64,000 nt of DNA from NCBI RefSeq assembly GCF_022965805.1, contig NC_133105.1:25953208-26017207 (forward strand), read 5' to 3'. Positions within the stretch are counted from its first letter, which is position 1, and each line of letters starts with the position of its first letter. This document shows positions 11,641 to 23,732 of the stretch, in pieces. The position numbers and the translations under genes are program-made. The notes under the pieces are model-generated. The model saw only the letters and a program-made list of their open reading frames with translations. It was not told the origin of the DNA and did not search any database. The stretch comes from Primulina eburnea (lineage: Eukaryota; Streptophyta; Magnoliopsida; Lamiales; Gesneriaceae).

Positions 11641-11698
11641 CTAGATGAAATTTGAAATACCATTGTCAAGATTTGGAAAGAAGGGCAGTGAAACGTCC
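11641..11698 (+). pseudogene. Gypsy integrase C-terminal fragment, left of LTR-G
   Basis: The bases ending at 11698 encode RFGKKG, the conserved tail-of-integrase motif, and continue at 14661 with GKLS and FIGPFEILERVG once LTR-G is removed. Only this short piece survives on the left. Confidence 0.55.
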
Positions 11699-11773
11699 AC
11701 TACTCGTTTTGTTTAAAAAGTACTAAATTTTTTTTATTTTTTTTTAAAACCTATACTATTTCGGCAGAACATA

Positions 11774-11834
<61 letters not shown>

Positions 11835-14660
11835 TGCACCCTTTTTAAAAAATAACAACCAACTAATATTTGAATATTAAAGGAAATAGTCAAAACATGA
11901 AATCGTAATTCGTTTTCAATTCCTAAAACAGCAAAATTGCTATCAACTAACAACCTCTCAAAAACCTCTCAAAAAGCATAAATAAATAGTCGTAAAATAT
12001 TTTAACATAAGTCTTAAACATAAATCATAAGTGCGGAAAAATAGAAGTACTGCTCTCGGGTTATGTGCACCGACAGTCCAGTAAATTCAACCATCAAGAC
12101 CTCCAATATCATAATTATCAATATCACATTCATCAATCACAACTAGTGAGTCTAAAGACTCAACACAACATATTCTTGATAACAAATAATACGTATAAAA
12201 TCACATGCAACAGTGAAATATTTTTACATAAAATAACATTTTCATGATCATGCATAAACTTTAAACATAAACATTTTCATATCATCATAAACCTATCCAT
12301 ATTTGTATCCATATTCATATTCATATATGTATTCCATTTTCCATTCGTTGAATTCAGATCGTTAATTGTGACTTTCGTATTTGTATTCGTATTCGTATTG
12401 TGCGATGGATCCATCTACATGTAACCACAGTACTGGGTGGCGGGGACATCAGCGATACACTCATCTGTCAGCTGACCCTTGGCCTTACGTATTAACATAT
12501 CATCGTATTCGTATCAATGAAAATATGATCGTAAGGCTCCCACTGGGACCTTCGCCCTCATTATATCTCCAACATATCATCGTATTAGACACAATTACTT
12601 CACTTCCTTCAATGTTTCGTATTCTCATCACTTTATAAAAATTAAACATGCATATAAAGTTTTTCTTTTAAACCAAAATATATCTTTGAACGTTATCGTT
12701 TCATCATAAAAATCCATAAACATTTAAAATAAACGTTTTGACATAAAAATCCATAAACATTTTAAAATAAACATTTTAATATATAAAAAATCATAAATAT
12801 TTAAAATAGTCATATTAGCATATAAAACAGCATTCAGGATACTGCCATGACATTTACTAATTTTTTAGGTGTAAAATTACTGTTTTACCCCTAGACGTAA
12901 AAATCCTCGAATTTGACTTTTTTCTTAATTACATTGACTGTGACATGATATGTCTCAAATAATTATTTAAGCCTAATTTAAAATTATCATAATTTTATTT
13001 AGCTTAAATACTAGGCTTCTTAATTATTCTTTATTTATTCGTTTTTAAGGCGCTTTAATCCGGAATAATTTCAAACATAAATATAAAATTTAGAATTTTT
13101 ATATTATTTTAACCCTTGTGAACCATGACTCGACCCCCGTGAGCCATGTTTCGATTTTATTTTTAAAAACAAAACCCTAACCTTCGAACCAAGTCATCCT
13201 CGAGCCTTCTTGTTATTCCCTCGAGCCAAGCTCTAGCCAGCCTCGAGCCAAGCCCCCTATGGACACTACTGGACCCTTAGTAACCAACCCAAGCCCCAAA
13301 CCGAAGCACACAAGCTGATGCATGAAGTGGCCGAGACTCCCTTTGAGCGTGGACTCCAAGTTTGTGTGCCTAGGACTCTATCCATCGACCCAGCCCTTGA
13401 ACCAGTCTCTTGTGCAGCCACCTAGGACCCTAAGGAGTTACCCTAGCCTAGGCCTGAGCCCCCTGGCCGAGCCCCTTAGCCTTTGCACGGCTGCTGCACA
13501 AAACGTGACAACATGGGTTTCTCTCGGGTGGGAGTCCTAGCTTGCTAGAGCTCCTCCCTAGCCCTTGACTCGAATCCTAACATGGCTAGGACTCTTTCTT
13601 AGACTCATAATAGACCCTATCTAGCTATGGCCCCAAGCCGATACCAATCCAGCCACCATCCCATGAATCCGAGCCCTACATACACCATGACAGAATTTTT
13701 TGGTTCCAGCTTGATCGTTTCTTGATGTGCAGCGTTTTTTGTGTGTTCTTAGGACTCTAAACTTGTGTAAAGCAATGATTGATCATGTACTAATCATGGC
13801 ACCCCTTGAACAACATAAAAACATGATTTTGGAACCAAAATTCAAGAGTTTAATACACATGTAAGCATAGTTACGAAAATATCAAGTGGCGTGCCTTGTT
13901 TTCTTTCAAAACATGTTCAAATAAATATTATGGTGAGATAGATGTTTGAAGGAAAGAAATATGGCGTGCATTTGCATATTTAACGCACAAATTCTCATTG
14001 ACGATTGCGAAGACCGGCGACGAACGACCTTGGCTTGATTTCCCTTGAAACTTTCAAATTTTCTCTTCAAAAATATTGTGTGTGCCGTGTAATTGTGTAG
14101 AGAAAAGTTTGGAATTGTAGAGGAAAGAGGCGTGGGGTTTAATGGGGTTATGGTGTGAAATTGTATATTATATAATTAATTAATCCACTAACAAGGCTTA
14201 AGCCCATTAAGGAGGTTATTTAGACCTTTAGTGTTTAATTAAAATTTAAAATTATTTTGAGTAGAAAAGTTTGTGAATTTATTAACCGGGTTGCCAAGAC
14301 GTTCATATTTTTGTCGAAAAAACAACACCGATAAAATTTACGTCCCGGCGTATAAAATCACCTCAAAACTCCTTATTTTCAAAAATCTGAAAAGCATCAA
14401 TCATATTTTAAATAATTAAAAATAATTATCTAATAAAAACATTTTTTTTCATTTTTCAGCCATCGGTCTCCGTTCTTCGATCGCAACTCAAATAATCCTT
14501 AAAAATACATTTCAATGCATGTAAGTAGAAAAACTACTAAAAAATCATATAAACATGTCACATAATAAATTTTGCAATTAAAATCAATTAATTAACAATT
14601 TTTCATATTCCTTAGATTTGCATGCAGTTGAATTACGTCTTCTTAATTTTGGACCTTACA
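11699..14660 (-). mobile_element. Solo LTR (LTR-G) of a Ty3/gypsy element
   Basis: This runs from TGAAACGTCC to CCTTACA and is flanked by GGCAG (11694-11698) and GGCAA (14661-14665), a one-mismatch 5-bp target duplication. In minus-strand sense it begins TGTAAGGTCC and ends GGACGTTTCA, the same termini as the Gyp-A LTR. It has no internal coding region. A conserved palindrome GAGTCT-AA-AGACTC lies at 12148-12161. Three CTCGAGCC units lie around 13198-13250 in a C-rich stretch. It interrupts a gypsy integrase. The same family starts again at 63328. Confidence 0.8.
11776..11831. repeat. (CA)n(TA)n compound microsatellite
   Basis: CA repeats to about 11804 pass directly into TA repeats to 11831, inside LTR-G. 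Confidence 0.9.
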
Positions 14661-15063
14661 GGCAAGCTCAGCCTATATTCATCGGACCATTCGAGATCCT
14701 AGAAAGAGTGGGACACTCGCATACAGAGTTGATTTACCGCCGAATCTGACTAGAGTTCATAATGTGTTCCATGTCTTTATGCTGCAGAAGTACATGTCGA
14801 ACCCTTCGCATGTACTAAATTATGAGCTACTGCAGTTGACGCTGAACCTGTCTTTCAAGGAAAGACCCACTCAGATATTGGATAGACAGGAAAAGAGACT
14901 CCGGAACAAGGTGATCCACATGGTCAAAGTTAAATGGCTGAATAATTCCGAGGAAGAGGCTACTTGGGAGACGGAGACCGAGACCGAGATAAGGAGTCGC
15001 TACCTGGAGTTATTCGATATGTTTTAAATTTCGAGGACAAAATTCTGATTGGGGGAGAGGGAC
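14661..15063 (+). pseudogene. Gypsy integrase tail and chromodomain, with polypurine tract
   Basis: This encodes FIGPFEILERVG, then after a small indel LAYRVDLPPNL and NVFHVFMLQKYMSNPSHVL, and a chromodomain-like end (QILDRQEKRLRNK, VKVKWLNNSEEEATWE) stopping at 15027. The purine-rich TTGGGGGAGAGGGAC (15049-15063) is the polypurine tract immediately before the LTR at 15064. It is the 3' end of an element whose 5' part is not in the window. The chromodomain marks it as a chromovirus-type gypsy. Confidence 0.8.
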
Positions 15064-17715
15064 TGTAAGGTCTAGGAAATTCCAACTACGTAACCTGATT
15101 GCATGCAATCTAGGGTTTTATTTAAAATATGTGTTTAATGATTTTTTTATGCATTTATTTCATAGTTATTGCATGGATAGGTGTTTATTTCTTGGTTATT
15201 TAAAGTACATGCATTAGGGTTTTAAGTTGCATTTCGCGCTCGAACGAGTAACGAAGATCAGGAATAATCAGGAAACATATTTTTATCAAATAATTAGTTT
15301 TAATTATTTAATACAAGGTGTATTTAAGTGTGATTTTCGAAAATGGGCATTGGTTAGATATTTTTACTCTCCGGGTTATATTTTTAACCGGTGTGCAAAA
15401 TTTAGCGAATCGGTGAACCTTTTGAGGGTTCAGACAATATTTTCTAAAACTTACTTAAATGAAATATTTTTCGGGAATGTTTTCGTGCTTGTTGGGATTA
15501 TATTGTTGACTAATGGGCTTTAAAATCTTTTTAACCCTTTAATTCTTTTAATTAGGCCCGTTAGTGCATTAATACCCTACTTAGGCACTACCTTAGCAAA
15601 ATCTAAACCAAATTATCCCTAGAAGCCGTCCCCTCCCCTACCAACAGCAGCCTCCTCTCTTTTTTTCAGCAGCAAAACCGTTGGCCCCCTTAGTTTTCAA
15701 AGAAAGCTCTTTTCCCGCCTCTCCGATACACGTTCTACCCAAGAACCTTCGAGTTTTCGAGCACACAAACGTTAAGGCATGCCTTGTATCTATTTTTCTA
15801 AATATTTACACCATTTATATGCTGATGTATATGTATTTTCATCAAGAATTCGTTGGTCTATCATATAGTATATGTTTGACATGAAATATGCATCTTTTGA
15901 CTCATAACTCACATTTTTATTGATTATGGTGCAAGAGGCTACTATGGCTGGTGGTTAGAGAGTTGTTCCCGTCAAGGAAATAGGTTTCAAGGGGCTGGAG
16001 TCGGCTGGGGGTGAGATTTCGTGAGGGCCGATTGGTACTTGTGGTTGTTTGGGTTCGGGTATGGCTAGATCGTGGGTTTGTGGTGAGCAGGCTGTGCAAG
16101 CGCCATCCCTAGCCTTGGACCAGACCCTGATGGGTTTGAGTCGTGGCCTAGGATGGCTTGAACGTGGCGGGACTTATTGAAGAGGCCGATCGTGCGCGGG
16201 GTGTAGAGGTTGGTCTCGGTTGGGGAAATATTGGTGGCTAGCGGTTGGTTGTGTCTTGGATCATGCATGGGGCTGTGAGATTTTGTTAGGTTGGTCCAAG
16301 AGGGGTCCAGTGGTGAGCTAGGAGTGTTGGTTCGAGGCTGGTTTGAGTCGGTGGAGAGTAGGGTAGAAGATGGCTTTGCAGTGTTTGGGACACTTTTCTG
16401 CTGCAGGGTTAGCACTGCGGCGCTGCTCTTTTGGAACCATAGCACCTGGTATTCGAACTGGTAGCACTGTATCACTGATTCTGGGTGCCTAGGTGCTAAC
16501 CAAGCACCGTAGCGCCTCAGTGTCAGCGCCTAGGCGCTAGTCCAGGGTATGAGGGGCTTTAGTTTAGCGCTTTTGTCTCGTTTGGGTATGGACACGTTGT
16601 TATGAAGGAGTTCAGTGAGGGTTAGATTGGGCCATACGAGGTTTTACCAGAAATATTTGAATTATGAATTAAGCATGGTCGTCTTCGGGTCGAAATTTTG
16701 AGGTCCAGGGGTAAAATGGTTAATTAGGGTTACCTTTGGAAAAAAGGTCATTCTGCATTTGGGTCGAGTTTTTAGTCTTGGAAATGCCCTGATCACAAAT
16801 TGACATGTTTTAAATGTATAGTTATCATGAACATGACTTTTTATGTAAATATGAAAAATACGTTGCATGCTTGATTTTAAAGAAAATTACGTTTATGCAT
16901 GATTTTGATAAGTGATGAATATGATGACATGTTTTGAAGGATGGGAGTTGGTTGTGACTAATATGTATATGTATATGTATACGATAGGCTGTAAGGCCAA
17001 TGCTCAGTGGATGGGTAATACTGTCGCTGACGTCCCGGTACCACAGTTATACGTAGATGGATCCATCGAATAGAACTAATACGATAAAGCTGATACGAAG
17101 CTCACAACTAATGAACTGAATTAAATTAAACAAAATGAACACGTATATGATTATATGTTGAGACATGTTTTGACACGTATGCTTTATTACGTTTACGTTT
17201 ACGCTTTTAATATCTTGAAATGTATTTTTATTACGGTACTTTTCACTGTTGCCTGCTATGTATATGTACTTGAAATAACATTACATGTGTATTGAGTCTT
17301 TAGACTCACTAAGTGTAAATGATGCAGGTGAGCATATTGATTAGGAGATTGGAGGTGCCGAAGACTGAGTAGGCAGAGTTGGTTGTGCGCACGCGAACCC
17401 GAGGACCGTGTTTTTTGCACATCATGTTTGTGAGATGGAGTGATTTTGGATATTTTCATACTAAGTCTTTTTATTATGTTGATGTTTGACAGGATTTTTG
17501 CACGTTTCATATTTTTTTTAATTTTAAAAAAACGTATGACGATGGTTGACGAATTTTTTTTAATGCAATATTTTTATCAGTTAGTTGATTACTTTTATTT
17601 TAAAATGTGACATTTTTAGATACTATTGCATGCATGCGCAAAGATATAATTTTCGAGAAAGAGCTTTCAATGAAAAAAAACACCTTTAGTAGTATTTTTA
17701 GTAGTAGACGTTTCA
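15064..17715 (+). repeat. Gypsy LTR shared by the upstream fragment and Gyp-A
   Basis: This starts TGTAAGGTCT after a polypurine tract and ends GTAGACGTTTCA at 17715, followed by TTTGTATCAGAATA (17717-17730), a decayed tRNA-Met primer site. It therefore serves as 3' LTR to the fragment on its left and as 5' LTR to Gyp-A. Inside are a GAGTCTTTAGACTC palindrome (17294-17307) and a cluster of GCGCCTAGGCGCTA-like units (16408-16570). ORFs predicted within it show no known domain. Confidence 0.75.
16408..16570. repeat. Cluster of short GC-rich palindromic units in the Gyp-A LTR
   Basis: GCACTGCGGCGCTG, TAGCACC, GTGCCTAGGTGCTA, GCACCGTAGCGCC and GCGCCTAGGCGCTA follow one another in an otherwise ordinary LTR. 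The units are looser than in Gyp-B and LTR-F but of the same style. Confidence 0.55.
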
Positions 17716-17908
17716 GTTTGTATCAGAATAAGGGTCATGTGTATAGTTGTACCACCGCCAGCTTCTGCAACTTTATCTTCAAGTCTCAAGTCTGTATGTT
17801 TGCATGTTTTAAGTGTTTAATTCTATCACCTGCATGATTATATGATACATGTTTTTCAGCGATTTACATTACATGTTTAGCTGAGAATTTTGACCGTATT
17901 CAGATATC

Positions 17909-18805
17909 ATGCCTCCCAGACGCACCCCTCACACTGATTGTCGATATTATTGGAGGCGTTAGAGGCCTCCCACCTCCACCACCACCACCACCACCAGGGG
18001 AATCAGCTACCCATGTACTAGAGGATATTTCTAGACTTATGGAGCAGGCGCAGCATGCTCCGAGACCACATATGGACATCTATGAGCAGTTCAGACGGCT
18101 CAACCTGAAGGAGTTCGGGGGTACCACTGACCTTTTCGTGGCAGAGGGTTGGATTCGATCTTTGGAGCTTCTCTTTCAGTATCTGCAGATGAGGGATGGC
18201 GACCGGGTCAGGTGCGCCACCTACATGTTGAGAGAAGACACATCACTTTGGTTGGAGGGAGCCACTCACGGGGTGGATTTGGCTAATCTCACTTGTAGCC
18301 ACTTCAAAGAGATTTTCTACAACAAATATTTCCCAGCAGATGTCATATGTCGCCTGACGAGGGAGTTCACGAGTCTCCTACAGGGAGACTCGTCTGTGGC
18401 AGAGATTATTCGGAAGATTGACAAGGGCTGTCACTTTGTACCCTTTATTGCTAGAGATGCCGCCTAGAAGCTGAGGCACTTCATGGATGACTTGAGACGC
18501 ACCTTGTGACGGGATTTTATGCTGATGAGACCGGCTAGCTATGATGAGGCCACCACTTGTGCTTTTCAGGCGGAGCAGGCCTTGAGGGACATTGAGGTGG
18601 AGATGCAGGAAATAGATATCAGGCCCAGTCTAGCTCGCAGCCACAGAAGAAGCAGTTCACCAGGCCACTGAGGCATCAGGGGCTGCAGAAGCCCCAGGGA
18701 CAGTTCAAGAAGCCCGGACAGCAGAGGCTACCACAGGATACAGGGGCTCCTAAGCCGGTAGAGAGGTAGCCATGCAAGCAATGCAACCGGTTCCACTTCG
18801 GCAAG
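17909..18805 (+). pseudogene. Gyp-A gag, 5' part
   Basis: ATG at 17909 opens MPPRR and meets a TAG after about 16 codons. The readable body at 18039-18467 has the retrotransposon gag fold (YEQFRRLNLKEFGGTTD, AEGWIRSLELLF, FYNKYFPADV, LTREFTSLLQGD). After further stops the zinc knuckle begins, PCKQCNRFHFGK (18770-18805), and is cut by Gyp-B; it resumes at 37838. The protein would form the virus-like particle core. Several nonsense codons and frameshifts are present. Confidence 0.8.
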
Positions 18806-20730
18806 TGTGGGGACCTGGGTGCTAATTCATCTTCTTCAATCATTGAGACTAATTGGATCAATTATATATGCTACTTTGATAATAAATTTTTTTTTATAAT
18901 ATCAAAGCATTCCTAATTAAAATGTATACCAGCATACAACAAGTTAAGTTTCTTTATTATACAAGAGCAAATGTAGAGTCTACAACACATGATCAACTTA
19001 CAAACTTATTCCAAATTACAAATCACATAACTAGTGTTTGTTTTCCATCACTACAATTCTAGGAATAAACGACCAGTTTCATATCTAAGCCCGGATCACC
19101 ACGCTAATCCTCCCTCGTTCAAGCTCTTTTCGGTGCCGATCCTATCCCACCTGTTACCATGCAAACATGCAAACACGACAACAGCCAGATAACTCCGATG
19201 AGAATAGAATTCCCAGTATAAACAATGTATACATGCATGTCATACAAACATATACAACACATAAAACATGTATTAAAAACATGAATCCAAGTCTAGAAAC
19301 ATATATCAAAATCATACTCTAATCAAACTCTTTAACTCTTAATCTTTGACTCGACTCTTTTTCTAAGTCTAGGGATCCCGTTTTGAATAAGAACGCAACA
19401 GATCTCCCACCTACTCTCCCATTCGGGGTGGCGGTACGTTCCTATTCTCGGACTTCGGCCCTCTATATATTGACTATCTACAATAGGAGTCGATCTTCTC
19501 CTACGCACATCAATATAAACCGAACGTCCGGTTACTTGGCACCTCTACCAAGTATTAATCTATCACATATACATTTCTATAACTCAATAGACAAAGTATA
19601 GACATATCAAAGTATAAAAAATCTAGTATGTGGTTTTGGGAAAATCAAATCGGATTTAATTCGAGTTATTCTTCCCGGTTCAACATTGGATTATACCTTT
19701 CTTTGTTCGGTTGGATTCTTTGTTCGTTCTTTTTTCGATGGTGAAGTCGGATTCTGGACGTAAAAGATATCAATACCAATCTGAAATGACAATTGAGAGG
19801 AATGAGATCACATACAACTCAATGTACTTACGTGATAGGATTAATATTCGGTCAGATTTATTCCACGGCATAACAGTGTCATTTCGATATACCGACAACT
19901 CAATCATCAATAGATTCAATGTCACAACTCATCATCATCAACCAATATCATACACAAGTCACAAAATCTGTATAATCCCACTCACATATATGCTGAAAAT
20001 TCATAACAATTGCATATGATAACATTTCTTCGATCTGATTTCGACTCTACTTATCTCTACGTATCACGAACACATCATATAGCTCAAAATCTGATTTCCC
20101 AACATGATATTTCCAAACCAAGCAAGATCATAATAATACTTACATCCTCTTGAAGCTAGTAATGAAAGGAGAAAGAATCTACGCTCGGATAACAACTCGG
20201 ATGGTTAAATGTTGCACAACCAAATTTCTAATATATTTTGGAGCTTGAGAATGTTTTCTTCATGGAGTCTCGTTCTTCAGCTGAAAATTGTGAAGGAATG
20301 AAGAGGTGTACACGTTTAAATGCATGGCAAGGACACTTGGCTTATTTTTCATTCTGCACGTCTCGCACATATGCGTGACCTTTATTGGCGCATATGCGGG
20401 AGACCTACTGGTCTCCGCGCTCAGCAACTTTGCCTCTCGCGCATATGCGCGCCCTAGCCCCGCGCATATGCACGAGACTTATTGTCTCGGCATGTAATTT
20501 CCTCGGCAGCTCGCGCATATGCGCGTCCTCTCTCGCGCATATGCGCGAGGTCCTCTGCCTGCCTCGCGCATATGCGCGCATCATGTCGCGCATAGGCGCG
20601 AGAGGTACTTTCCTCGCACATATTTCGTGTATTTTCTCGTCTTTCCCGGTCTGATCCTTTCTGTCTATAATCACATCAATTATTCTGTAACTCATTTCAA
20701 ATTACAATAGCAAAATTCTCGGGCATCACA
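18806..20730 (-). repeat. Gyp-B 3' LTR
   Basis: Spans TGTGGGGACC to GGCATCACA (1925 bp). In sense orientation it begins TGTGATGCCCG. It pairs with 35923-37832. The reverse complement of 20731-20746 is a polypurine tract (CTTAGGGGGATAGAAA). It contains the CGCGCATATGCGCG array at 20361-20625. Confidence 0.9.
20361..20625. repeat. GCGCATATGCGC palindrome array in the Gyp-B 3' LTR
   Basis: About nine copies of the perfect or near-perfect palindrome CGCGCATATGCGCG (variants CGCACATATGCGTG, GCGCATATGCGGG, GCGCATAGGCGCG), spaced 10-60 bp apart by unrelated sequence, lie 105-370 bp from the sense start of the LTR. Predicted ORFs over this block (reading RAYAR or HMRE repeats) are by-products of the repeat. 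The role is unknown; position suggests the upstream promoter (U3) zone. Confidence 0.9.
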
Positions 20731-20855
20731 TTTCTATCCCCCTAAGATTCGATTTTGTCCCCGAAATCACCGGCAATCAAATCTTATCAATAAGAAGGTA
20801 TAACAGAGTCGAATAGAAAACTCACATCAGTGAAATAACTCTAGGAATCGTTGTC

Positions 20856-21733
20856 TCATATCTGACTTAGTTTCCCAGGTAGCTTCCTCGATGCCATGAC
20901 ACTCCACTGGATCTTCACAAGTGGAATAGTCTTCGTTCTGAGCTGCTTTTCCTTGCGATCAAGAATCTGAATCGTTTTTTCAACATAACTCAAAGTGTTA
21001 TCAAGTTCTGCCTCATCTAGATGAATAATATCTGAAGCATCAGGGAGATACTTCCTCAGCAATGATACATGAAAGACATCATGTATTCCATATAGAGAAG
21101 GCGGAAGGGCAAGTCGGTAGGCACAATCACCTATTTTCTCCAGAATCTCATAAGGTCCAATATAACGTGGAGACAGTTTCCCTTTCTTGCCAAATCTGAA
21201 AACGCCTCTGAAAGGTGAAATCTTCAAGAATACTCGGTCTCCTGCCTGAAATACCAACGGTTTACGTCGAATATTGTCATATTTGGCCTGTCTGTCCTGA
21301 TCTGTCTTCATTCTCTTTTGAATCAGCTTCACTTTTTCTGTCATATCTCTAATCATATCAGGACCAAACTCAGGTACCTCGGAGATATCGTCCCAATAAA
21401 GAGGGGATCTGCACTTCTCACCGTAGAGCGCTTCAAATGGTGCCATTTCAATACTCGTCTGATAGCTGTTGTTGTACGAAAATTCACAAAGTGGTAAAGA
21501 ATCTTGCCAACTAGTGCCAAAATCTAGCACTACAGCTCTGAGCATATCCTCCAATGTCTGAATAGTCCGCTCTGACTGTCCGTCTGTCTGTGGATATGTG
21601 GTACTCAGATGTAACTTCGTACCTAGAGCCTGCTGTATACTGTGCCAAAAGTGCGAAGTAAATCGCGGATCAAGATCTGATACGATGGACTTCGGAACAC
21701 CGTGTAATCTGACCACCTCTCGGACATAGATAT
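20856..21733 (-). pseudogene. Gyp-B integrase, C-terminal part
   Basis: Reading down from 21733 the minus strand encodes [22 protein letters not shown], with the second catalytic Asp, then [14 protein letters not shown] with the catalytic Glu. It continues with [21 protein letters not shown], the [20 protein letters not shown] motif and a chromodomain-like end ([17 protein letters not shown]) that is frameshifted near 20900. The first catalytic Asp region lies on the other side of Gyp-E, at about 32000-32165. Confidence 0.85.
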
Positions 21734-23521
21734 GTAAGGACCGTGTATCGTATTATTGTAAATCCTATGTTGATTATAGATAATTTATGAAATTGTCATG
21801 TGATTATGTATTTGATGTATATTATGACAATGGAATTGAGAAAATGAGTATTGGTTATGAATTGACGTTGTAAGAGCTCGATTGGAAAAGCCGGATGCCA
21901 ATAAGTACAAAACCGATATTTTGTACAGAACATGTGGCGCCCGAGGGTAGAAAATTACCGCCCGAGCGCCAGGGTATGTGACATATATGTGTTCGGGCAG
22001 AACATGCCGCGCCCGAACGGTAATTTTTGACCGCCCGAGCGCGGTACAAGCAAAGTTCTGGGGCAGAGTGTCTCGCGCTCGGGCGCGAGAATTCTACCGC
22101 CCGACCGCCGAAGCGGTGGAAGGATAAGAACCATTCTGCTATTCGTTTTCTTCACTTGCAATATAACATTTCCGAGAGAGAGAAAAAGATATCGAAATTC
22201 TTTCTTTCAAATCGACTTCGAAACGCTGTCTAAACGCGAAACAAATTATATATTTGTGATCGTCGCGTCGAGAGCTTCTGACTGAGGTAATTTTCTTCTG
22301 GTTCCAGCAGCTTGAAATATCAAAGTGCTGGAATAGCATGTATTTGAAGTTAAATTTGTGATATGTAGTAGAATAACCGACAAAAAACTCATATTCGAAG
22401 TCGGAATTGAATTATGATATGATTTGGAATTGATATGAATTTTTGAAGTTTCAAAAGATATTTGAAACTTATATTGTTGATATTGAATGATGTTATTGAT
22501 TGAAATTGATATGTTATTGATGTAGATAGATTATTATATTGGTATCTTCAAGATACATCAACTGGAAACAAAGAATTGAGGTATGTTGCGACCGGGTAAC
22601 ATACGACATGTATCTGTATTATATGATATATGTCGGCTTGATTGGATTGATTGGATTGAGAATATGTGTCTATATGCCTATTGGTTGATTTATGTGGCAT
22701 ACATGGCATTGTGATTGAGATATCGATGTATAAAATAAATGTTTTGTTAACACACATCGTTTGATGCATACATCGATATATGACATGCACGTTGAGCTAT
22801 GATCCTTGGATACCTTGATATGATTGGATTGGATTCCGGGGTTTGTGAACATAATTGCTATGCTGGTATTATATGACCCGTAAAGCATAGACATTTGTGG
22901 CCCCGATGATTGGATATGAGATTTGGGATTTGATGGCGCTTCATCGACGCTATCATACGAGTATCCCTTATTGAGGCCGGTGTGCCAGCTCGAACATTGA
23001 TTTGATAGCGATTCGTTTGATTCTGACATGTGCTCAGTGGATGGGCATTTGACCTGATACCTCCACGAATTACATGCATTGCATACCATATATCATTGTT
23101 TAGATATCTGTGGTATATATGATTGGTTGTTCCATACGGAGCTTTGCTCACCCGTAAGGGGGGCTGTTGTTGTCTTTGTGTGTGGACAATGGCAGGTACT
23201 CCAAGATATCAGGAGACCGGAGAGGGTACTTCTGGAGGGAGTCACTGTTGAGTTGAGGTGTTATGTTTTGTTACCAGTATATATGTATATGTATCTATAT
23301 ACCAGGGCATGTCCCGAGGATATGATATGTTTGTATGTGATTGATTTTGATTACGTGTGGGCATGTTTATGACGTGAGATGAGATACTATTTTTAGTATT
23401 CAAATTACAGGAGAGATATTTTGGGCTCTTTGTAAAGAAATTTTAAACTCGTTTTCCGCTGTGATTAATTAAACCCTAATCAGATTGCATTGTAATAACG
23501 ATTAGGAGTTAAGGCCCCACA
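21734..23521 (+). repeat. Gyp-E 5' LTR
   Basis: Begins GTAAGGACCG and ends GGCCCCACA. The preceding T could complete a canonical TG, but it also belongs to the GATAT duplication. GC-rich array at 21938-22110. Confidence 0.88.
21938..22110. repeat. CGCCCGAGCGC palindrome array in the Gyp-E 5' LTR
   Basis: Units GCGCCCGAGGG, CCGCCCGAGCGCC, GCGCCCGAACGG, CCGCCCGAGCGCGG, CGCGCTCGGGCGCGAG and CCGCCCGACCG occur within 175 bp, in both orientations, 205-377 bp from the LTR start. The flanks are AT-rich. The 3' LTR copy at 28538-28672 has lost or replaced several units. Confidence 0.88.
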
Positions 23522-23732
23522 TAGAGTGGTATCAGAACATAGCTGGGAATGCTCGATTGAGTCTTGTGTACACTTGAATAGGCACAAATGAATTGTGCGT
23601 ATGTGTTTGAATTATTTGTATTACTTGCTCCTACTTGATTTGATTCGAGTAAGTATCTGATGAGATTGATGATATGAGATGATGATGTTATGAAATTGAT
23701 ATTGATTTGTGATATTCATCATTGATTTGTAG

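Noticed and set aside
13322..13540. 72-aa ORF in LTR-G
   Set aside because: C-rich repeat-containing LTR sequence; proline/leucine-rich translation without domain.
16065..16475. 136-aa minus-strand ORF in the Gyp-A LTR
   Set aside because: Lies wholly within LTR sequence in a GC-richer part, low-complexity Thr/Pro/Ser composition, no TATA box or homolog recognised.
20306..20710. Several ORFs on both strands rich in RAYAR / HMRE repeats
   Set aside because: They are translations of the CGCGCATATGCGCG array, open in many frames because the palindrome lacks stops; no coding evidence.
22548..23151. Overlapping minus-strand ORFs of 80-139 aa, duplicated at 31018-31627
   Set aside because: They repeat because they lie in the two Gyp-E LTRs; antisense to the element and without any domain. 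Worth only a transcription check.
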